NCBI RefSeq assembly: GCF_038397755.1
Contig: NZ_CP151637.1
Location: 2,232,001-2,296,000 of the forward strand
DNA length: 64,000 nucleotides
Direction: 5' to 3'
DNA from: Microbacterium sp. LWH7-1.2
GTDB lineage: Bacteria > Actinomycetota > Actinomycetes > Actinomycetales > Microbacteriaceae
Shown here: positions 59,138 to 64,000 of the stretch, in pieces
Layout: every line of letters starts with the position of its first letter
How positions within the stretch are numbered: the first letter of the stretch is position 1
Made by a program: the position numbers and the translations under genes
The notes under the pieces: model-generated
What the model was told of the DNA's origin: nothing
The model's database searches: none
Seen by the model: only the letters and a program-made list of their open reading frames with translations

Positions 59138-59222
59138 GGCGCCAGCCTGCACCGGCGCCCCTCGGCCCAGGCACCCCCTTGCGCTCGCGGCGTCGAGGTA
59201 TCACCCCCGCGCGCCGCCCCTC

Positions 59223-59251
59223 TTCCAGAGCGGGGAATGTCGCTGCATTGT
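59223..59251 (+). promoter_or_regulatory. Possible promoter of the metallopeptidase-MBL pair
   Basis: TTCCAG and CATTGT separated by 17 bases, about 27 bases before the start codon of the metallopeptidase-like gene. Moderate match only. Confidence 0.3.
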
Positions 59252-59277
59252 GGAGCCGTAGACCCTGGGGGTGTGAC

Positions 59278-61020
59278 ATGGCGGACGGTGTCGATTTCGC
59301 GGAACCGGCCGACGAACCGCGGACGCATGTGACGCTGCGGCTCATCGCGCAGGATCCGTCGGTCAGCGGGGACGACGACCGGATCCTCACCGCCACCGTG
59401 AAAGTGCCGTGGTCGCGCATGGAGGACGGGCCCCGCGGTGCACGGCTGCACGTGGTGGACTACGACACCGCGACCGGCCGGTACGTCAAGCACGAGCCGC
59501 TGGGCAAGGACGACCTGTTCGCGGAGGCCGGCGACGACGTGCTGCGCACCGACTGGGCCTTCCATGCGCAGCACGTGTACGCCACCGCGGCGCGGACGCT
59601 CGCCACGTTCGAGACGGCCCTGGGCCGGCGCCTGCCCTGGGGCTTTCGCAGCCACCAGCTGTTCCTCGTGCCGCACGCGTTCGCCGAGGCGAACGCGTAC
59701 TACTCGTTCGAGGATCGCGCGCTGCTGTTCGGCTACGTGCCGCCGGCAGACCCGACCGGCGAGGCGATCTACACCTGCCTGAGCCACGACGTCGTGGTGC
59801 ACGAGACGACGCACGCGGTGCTCGACGGGCTGCGCGGCCGGTTCCTCGAGCCGAGCCTGCCCGACCAGGCCGCGTTCCACGAGGGGTTCGCGGACATCGT
59901 CGCGCTGCTGTCGGTGTTCTCGATGCGCCCCGTCATCGAGCAGGCGCTCGGCAAGCCCGACAAGAGCGGACGCATCCCGCGCAGCCATGTGGAGCCCGAG
60001 GCGCTGCGCAAGAACATGCTCGCCCGTGTCGCCGAGCAGATCGGCAGCGTGCTGACGCAGGGCCGCGGCGCGCTGCGGGAGTCGGCGCTGAACCCGCCTC
60101 CCGCCGACTGGGCGAAGCGGACCGACTTCCTCGAGCCGCACCGGCGCGGCGAGGTGCTCGTGGCGGTCGCGTTCGATCTGCTCATCGAGATCTGGGACAA
60201 GCGGCTGCAGGCGCTGTTCTCGCGGCGGAACGGGGAGGCTGTGACGGGCAAGGGCGTCACGGTCGACCGCGCGCGCGCCGCCGAGGAGGGCGCGAAGGCG
60301 GCGTCGCAGCTGCTCACGATGCTGATCCGCGGCCTCGACTACCTGCCGCCCGTCGAGTTCGACTTCGGCGACCTGCTCAACGCGGTGCTGCTGGCCGACC
60401 ACGAGGTCGTGCCCGACGACGACCTCGGCTACCGGAAGCTCCTCGTCGACGGGTTCGCCAAGGCCGGAATCAAGCTCCCGTCCGGTCGCGTGACCGATGT
60501 GCTCGAGTCGGAGCTGCCGCCGCGCTACCTCGGTATCAACTTCGCAGGGCTCCGCAGCGACCGCGACGAGGTGTCGCGGTTCCTCTGGCAGAACGCCCGC
60601 CGCCTCGACGTGTCGACGGACTACTACACCGTGATCGAGTCGGTGCTGCCGACGCAGCGGATCGGTCCCGACGGGCTGATCGTGCCGGAGTCGGTGGCCA
60701 CGTACGTGCAGATGGCCGACATGACGGCCCGCGAGTTCACCGACGAGTCGGGGCTCGAGCTCTCCCCCGCGATCGATCCGCACACGCCCGTTCAGCTGTT
60801 CGGCGGCGGAACGCTGATCTTCGACCAGTTCGGCCGGCTCAAGCTGCACATCCACAAGCGCCTCGACGACTGGCGCCGTCAGCAGCTGCGGCTCGACCAC
60901 CTCGCCCGCACCGGCCGCATCGACGCGAAGCGACGTCTCGGCTTCTCGGACGGCGCCGCCCGCGGACAGACGTTCGCCGAGCTGCATCGCACCGAGCAGA
61001 GCTCCGGGGAGACATGGTGA
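59278..61020 (+). CDS. HExxH zinc-metallopeptidase-like protein
   Basis: A 580-residue cytoplasmic protein with a gluzincin-like core: HETTHAVLDG (His175, Glu176, His179) and, 23 residues later, HEGFADIVALLS whose Glu202 is in the right place for the third zinc ligand. The preceding region (YYSFEDRALLFGYVP) resembles the substrate-edge strand of thermolysin-like peptidases. There is no signal peptide, unlike secreted thermolysins, so the substrate should be intracellular. The ATG follows GGGGGTG. The next gene, an MBL-fold hydrolase, overlaps the stop, so the two form an operon. I do not recognise a named subfamily. Confidence 0.83.
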   Translation: MADGVDFAEPADEPRTHVTLRLIAQDPSVSGDDDRILTATVKVPWSRMEDGPRGARLHVVDYDTATGRYVKHEPLGKDDLFAEAGDDVLRTDWAFHAQHVYATAARTLATFETALGRRLPWGFRSHQLFLVPHAFAEANAYYSFEDRALLFGYVPPADPTGEAIYTCLSHDVVVHETTHAVLDGLRGRFLEPSLPDQAAFHEGFADIVALLSVFSMRPVIEQALGKPDKSGRIPRSHVEPEALRKNMLARVAEQIGSVLTQGRGALRESALNPPPADWAKRTDFLEPHRRGEVLVAVAFDLLIEIWDKRLQALFSRRNGEAVTGKGVTVDRARAAEEGAKAASQLLTMLIRGLDYLPPVEFDFGDLLNAVLLADHEVVPDDDLGYRKLLVDGFAKAGIKLPSGRVTDVLESELPPRYLGINFAGLRSDRDEVSRFLWQNARRLDVSTDYYTVIESVLPTQRIGPDGLIVPESVATYVQMADMTAREFTDESGLELSPAIDPHTPVQLFGGGTLIFDQFGRLKLHIHKRLDDWRRQQLRLDHLARTGRIDAKRRLGFSDGAARGQTFAELHRTEQSSGETW

Positions 61021-62348
61021 GCACTCCGACACGCGTTCGCGTCCGCATGTACCAGGTCGGCTTCGGCGACTGCTTCCTGGTGTCGGTCGAGTACGACGCG
61101 CCCCTGGCCGACGGCCGCGCCGAGCGGCACATCCTCATCGACTACGGCACCAGCCGTTCGCCCCGCGAGGGCATGGCCCGCGGCCGCATGGGCGACGTCG
61201 CCGCCCTCATCGAGAAGCACACCGGGGGCGAGCTCGACGTGCTCGTGGTGACCCACCGGCACCGCGATCATCTGCGCGGGTTCGAGGTCGACGCCGGCGC
61301 GGCGATCATGAAGAAGCTCGCTCCGAAGCTCGTGCTGCGATCGTGGACCGAGGATCCCCGGCTGTCGGCGACCGCGAACGGCCCGGACGGGGCGGGGCTG
61401 GATGCCGCCGAGCCGCCCAACGGCCTCAGCAGAGCCTCTGTGCGGTACGCCGCGCTGCTCGCGCAGGCCCAGGAGCACGTGGCGAAGCTGACGCAGCTCG
61501 TCGGCCTCGACGACGACGTCAAGGCCGCCGCCGAGGACCAGCTCAAGAACGCCGAGGCGGTGGCGCTCCTGGACGAGCTCTCCGCGGGTGAGCGGGGCCG
61601 CTATCTGCACGCCGGGATGGAGTCGGGCATCGACGACGTGGTCCCGGGGATGCGGGCGACCGTGCTCGGCCCGCCCACGGTCGACCAGGATCCGCGCGTC
61701 GCCAAGCAGCGCGAGGACGACCCGGAGTACTGGCTCGCCGCCCTCGGCGCCTCGCTGCGCGTGGTCGGCGCGGCCGCCGACGCCGGCGCCGACGCCCCCG
61801 CGCCCATCTCGCACGGCCCGGGGCCGGTGCGCTGGCTCATCGACCGCCTCGCGAACCAGCGGTCGCACTCGGCCGCCCGCCTGGTGCGGGACCTCGACGA
61901 CGCCCTCAACAACACGAGCATCATCCTGCTGCTCGAGGTCGACGGCCTGTCGATGCTGTTCCCGGGCGACGCGCAGATCGAGAACTGGCGGCTGACGCTG
62001 GAGCGGCTGAAGGATGAGCCGCAGCTGCGCGAGCGGCTCTCCCGCATCGACCTGTACAAGGTCGGTCATCACGGCAGCCGCAACGCCACGCCCCGCTCTC
62101 TGCACGCGCTGTGGAAGGCCCGTGAGGCGAACCGTCCCCGGCTCGCGGCGGTCATGTCGACCCGCCAGGACGTCCACGGCAAGGGCGACGGCGCGGTGCC
62201 GCAGGAGCAGCTCCTCACCGCTCTCCGCGAGGTCGCCGACCTCTACTCGACCGACGACCTCACGGCCGGCGAGGAGTGGATCGAGCTCGTGGCCGACGCC
62301 GCGCGTGGCCCCTTCCGTCAGGTGCCGTTCGTTCCCCCCGCTCGGTGA
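61014..62348 (+). CDS. MBL-fold metallo-hydrolase (ComEC/Rec2-like type)
   Basis: A 444-residue metallo-beta-lactamase-fold protein. Motifs are YQVGFGDCFLVS, IDYG, HRHRDH (His81, His83, Asp85, His86), FPGDA, and KVGHHGS, the pattern of the ComEC-like MBL domains, but there are no membrane segments. A helical insertion of about 150 residues follows the first metal motif. The ATG start overlaps the metallopeptidase stop; a GTG one codon later has better ribosome-binding spacing. Stand-alone MBLs of this class accompany proteases and STAND proteins in some bacterial conflict loci; nuclease or nucleotide hydrolase activity is possible. Confidence 0.87.
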   Translation: MVSTPTRVRVRMYQVGFGDCFLVSVEYDAPLADGRAERHILIDYGTSRSPREGMARGRMGDVAALIEKHTGGELDVLVVTHRHRDHLRGFEVDAGAAIMKKLAPKLVLRSWTEDPRLSATANGPDGAGLDAAEPPNGLSRASVRYAALLAQAQEHVAKLTQLVGLDDDVKAAAEDQLKNAEAVALLDELSAGERGRYLHAGMESGIDDVVPGMRATVLGPPTVDQDPRVAKQREDDPEYWLAALGASLRVVGAAADAGADAPAPISHGPGPVRWLIDRLANQRSHSAARLVRDLDDALNNTSIILLLEVDGLSMLFPGDAQIENWRLTLERLKDEPQLRERLSRIDLYKVGHHGSRNATPRSLHALWKAREANRPRLAAVMSTRQDVHGKGDGAVPQEQLLTALREVADLYSTDDLTAGEEWIELVADAARGPFRQVPFVPPAR

Positions 62349-62445
62349 GCGAGCTCGCGAGTCGATACGCCCCGGACCATCGCGAATACACGAGGTGCTT
62401 CGACTTCGGGCGCTGGAGCGCCCTTCGCTCAGCGAACGAGGGGAA
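62343..62445. repeat. Degenerate REP-like remnant between genes
   Basis: The gap between the MBL and permease genes contains short, partly complementary segments (GGTGAGCGAGC and GAGTCGATACGC on the left; CTTCGAC and CTTCGCTCAGC on the right) plus a local stem GGGCGC/GCGCCC. They resemble the dispersed GAGCGAGC/GAGTCGA intergenic repeats I associate with Microbacteriaceae, here decayed. Confidence 0.35.
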
Positions 62446-62454
62446 CCGCCGGTC

Positions 62455-63936
62455 TCAGTCCGCGAGCGCCTCGACCGGCGCGACCCGGGTCGCGAGCCGC
62501 GTCGGCACCACCGCGGCGACGAGGGTGAGCACCGCCGTCGCGACCACGATGATCGCCACCGGGAGCCATGGCACGGCGGGGGCGACGAGCGTCGGCGCCG
62601 AGAACGACGGCGGCATCGGCACGGCGCCCAGGAGCGACTGCGCGCCCGCCCAGCCGTAGGCGATGCCGAGCACGAGCCCCGTGACCGTCGCCGTGATCGT
62701 GATGTGCGCGGCCTCGAGCAGCACCATGCGGCGCACCTGCCCGGTCGAGACGCCGAGCGCCCGCAGCAGCCCCAGCTCGCGTCGGCGCTGCACCACGCCG
62801 ATCGTGAGGAGGTTCACGAGCCCGACCGCGGCGATCACCGCCGACACCGCGACGAGGCCCATCATGATCCCGGCGAACGTGTCGAGAAGCGTGGTCATCT
62901 CCTGCGGAGCCTCGCCGCCCGCCGACGTCGTCAGCACGGCCTTCACGGTCTCGAGGGCGACCGCGAACATCGTCACGAGCGTCACTCCCATCACGACGCC
63001 GATCGCCATGCGGCTCGAGCGCTCGGGGTATCGGAGGGCGTTCTCTGACGCGAGGCGCGCCGTCGCCGACGACCCGAAGACTCTGCCGAGCAGCCGCAGC
63101 ACCGGCGGCATCACGAGGGTCGCGCCGAGCGCGAGGCCGGTGAACGAGAAGATCCCGCCGAAGAACGCCACGATGACCCCGAGCGGCGACACGAGGCCGA
63201 TCGCGATGCCGCCCGCGAGCAGCGCCCCGCCGATCGCGAACAGCGTGATCGCGGCGCCGTTGCGCGCTCCCCTGCGGGCGAACGCGTCGTGGGACGCCTC
63301 GACGGACCCGCCCAGCGCCTGCAGCGGCGTCACCGTCAGCACGCGCCGGGAGCCCGCCCACGCCGCGGCCCACGTCGTGAGCGCGACCACGACGGCCGGG
63401 ATCACGAGCACCGGCTGCACGACGGCGTACGCCACGTCCTCGATGCCGAACGCAACCCCCGCCAACGCGACTCCCGCCCACGACACGAGAGTGCCGCCGA
63501 CGAGCCCGAGCACGGCGCCGAGGACGCCGACGACGAGCCCCTGGCGGGCGACCTCGGTGCGCTGCGAGCGCGCCGAGGCGCCGATCAGGCGCAGCAGCGC
63601 GATGCGCCGCGTCCGGCCGGCGATGACCGTCGCGAACGTGTTGGCGGTGACGATCGCGGCGACGTACACCGCGACGCCGATCAGGAGGAAGCTCATGATC
63701 GCGAGCACTGCGGCCAGCATGCCGCTCTCGCCGATGAACGGGTCGGCGCGGAGCACCGCGGCGATGAACCCGGTGGCGCTCAGCAGGATCGCGCCGAACG
63801 CGCTCGAGATGGCGGCGACCAGGATGCTCGCCCCCATGCCGCGCTCGCGAAGCCACGCCAGGGGCGCCGCGGCGCTTCGCGGGACGGATGCTGCGGGCCG
63901 AGGCATCCGCCTTCCCGTCTCGGCGATCGCGGTCAT
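62455..63936 (-). CDS. FtsX-type ABC transporter permease
   Basis: A 493-residue permease of the MacB/FtsX class with about eight transmembrane segments arranged as two FtsX-like units: a first one near residues 70-200 (ITLRLIGASARSQR-type coupling region) and a second near 350-490 (VQRRRELGLLRALGVSTGQVRRM). The ATG overlaps the stop of the upstream gene by four bases (ATGA), whose visible tail fits an ABC ATPase. Lipoprotein or peptide export is the usual inferred role; no substrate clue here. Confidence 0.9.
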   Translation of the reverse strand: MTAIAETGRRMPRPAASVPRSAAAPLAWLRERGMGASILVAAISSAFGAILLSATGFIAAVLRADPFIGESGMLAAVLAIMSFLLIGVAVYVAAIVTANTFATVIAGRTRRIALLRLIGASARSQRTEVARQGLVVGVLGAVLGLVGGTLVSWAGVALAGVAFGIEDVAYAVVQPVLVIPAVVVALTTWAAAWAGSRRVLTVTPLQALGGSVEASHDAFARRGARNGAAITLFAIGGALLAGGIAIGLVSPLGVIVAFFGGIFSFTGLALGATLVMPPVLRLLGRVFGSSATARLASENALRYPERSSRMAIGVVMGVTLVTMFAVALETVKAVLTTSAGGEAPQEMTTLLDTFAGIMMGLVAVSAVIAAVGLVNLLTIGVVQRRRELGLLRALGVSTGQVRRMVLLEAAHITITATVTGLVLGIAYGWAGAQSLLGAVPMPPSFSAPTLVAPAVPWLPVAIIVVATAVLTLVAAVVPTRLATRVAPVEALAD

Positions 63937-64000
63937 GACGTCACCGCCACGGCGCCGAGCTCGGAGGCGAGCATGTAGGCCGAGATCTCCTCGGCGCTCT
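63933..64000 (-). CDS. C-terminus of probable ABC transporter ATP-binding protein (partial)
   Basis: Only the last 22 codons are inside the window, ending SAEEISAYMLASELGAVAVTS and then TGA, which overlaps the permease ATG. The overlap and the FtsX-type partner make a LolD/MacB-like ATPase very likely, but no Walker motif is in view. Confidence 0.6.
   Translation of the reverse strand, partial: SAEEISAYMLASELGAVAVTS

Overview
The window is a very GC-rich, actinobacterial chromosome segment. The ribosomal, elongation-factor and RNA-polymerase proteins, the LPxTG surface protein, frequent GTG/TTG starts, short overlapping stop/start junctions and apparently leaderless -10/ATG arrangements all suggest a member of the Microbacteriaceae, most likely Microbacterium. 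This placement is inferred from protein character; no database comparison was possible.

Layout, left to right. (1) 1-4322: stacked hairpins, a large LPxTG-anchored protein with three DUF11-like repeats, and a small MT0933/Rv0909-type protein. (2) 4446-9191: the str operon on the minus strand (rpsL, rpsG, fusA, tuf) with its promoter, a long leader, an intercistronic hairpin and terminators. (3) 9268-23523: a seven-gene minus-strand operon (Ser/Thr kinase, giant Ig/FN3 envelope protein, MoxR ATPase, DUF58, transglutaminase-like membrane protein, FHA membrane protein, small membrane protein). The transglutaminase-like protein has lost its catalytic Cys and His, and no PP2C phosphatase is present. 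(4) 23742-34898: a ceramidase-family hydrolase, a secreted FG-GAP protein operon with two related small exported proteins, several membrane proteins, a pair of convergent related exported proteins, and a three-gene envelope-stress type operon (coiled-coil protein, holin-X family, DUF3618). (5) 34984-42395: rpoC and rpoB with a near-consensus promoter, 26 kb away from rpsL. (6) 42684-53060: a small secreted protein, then the accessory locus: two tandem DUF4062-STAND NTPase-TPR genes sharing a perfectly identical 460-bp 5' segment, a CHAT-domain protease gene, and an alpha/beta-hydrolase fused to a metacaspase-type caspase domain. (7) 53065-58792: 5-oxoprolinase genes pxpA and a fused pxpB-pxpC, a spermidine-synthase-like methyltransferase-fold protein, a TPR protein, a SprT-like metalloprotein, a ComB-family phosphatase and an SRPBCC protein. 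(8) 58826-62348: a truncated FMN reductase, then a translationally coupled pair of an HExxH zinc-metallopeptidase-like protein and an MBL-fold hydrolase. (9) 62455-64000: an FtsX-type ABC permease and the tail of its probable ATPase partner.

The best candidate for an undescribed system is the 43228-53060 island. Two STAND-type sensors with the same N-terminal DUF4062 domain lie beside two Cys proteases of the caspase/CHAT clan, one fused to a hydrolase. This fits a bacterial inflammasome-like conflict or programmed-death module. The peptidase/MBL pair at 59278-62348 may be a related second module. At sequence scale, the decamer CGGATGCTGC (17 exact copies counted by eye on both strands) is strikingly over-represented and also builds several terminator-like palindromes.
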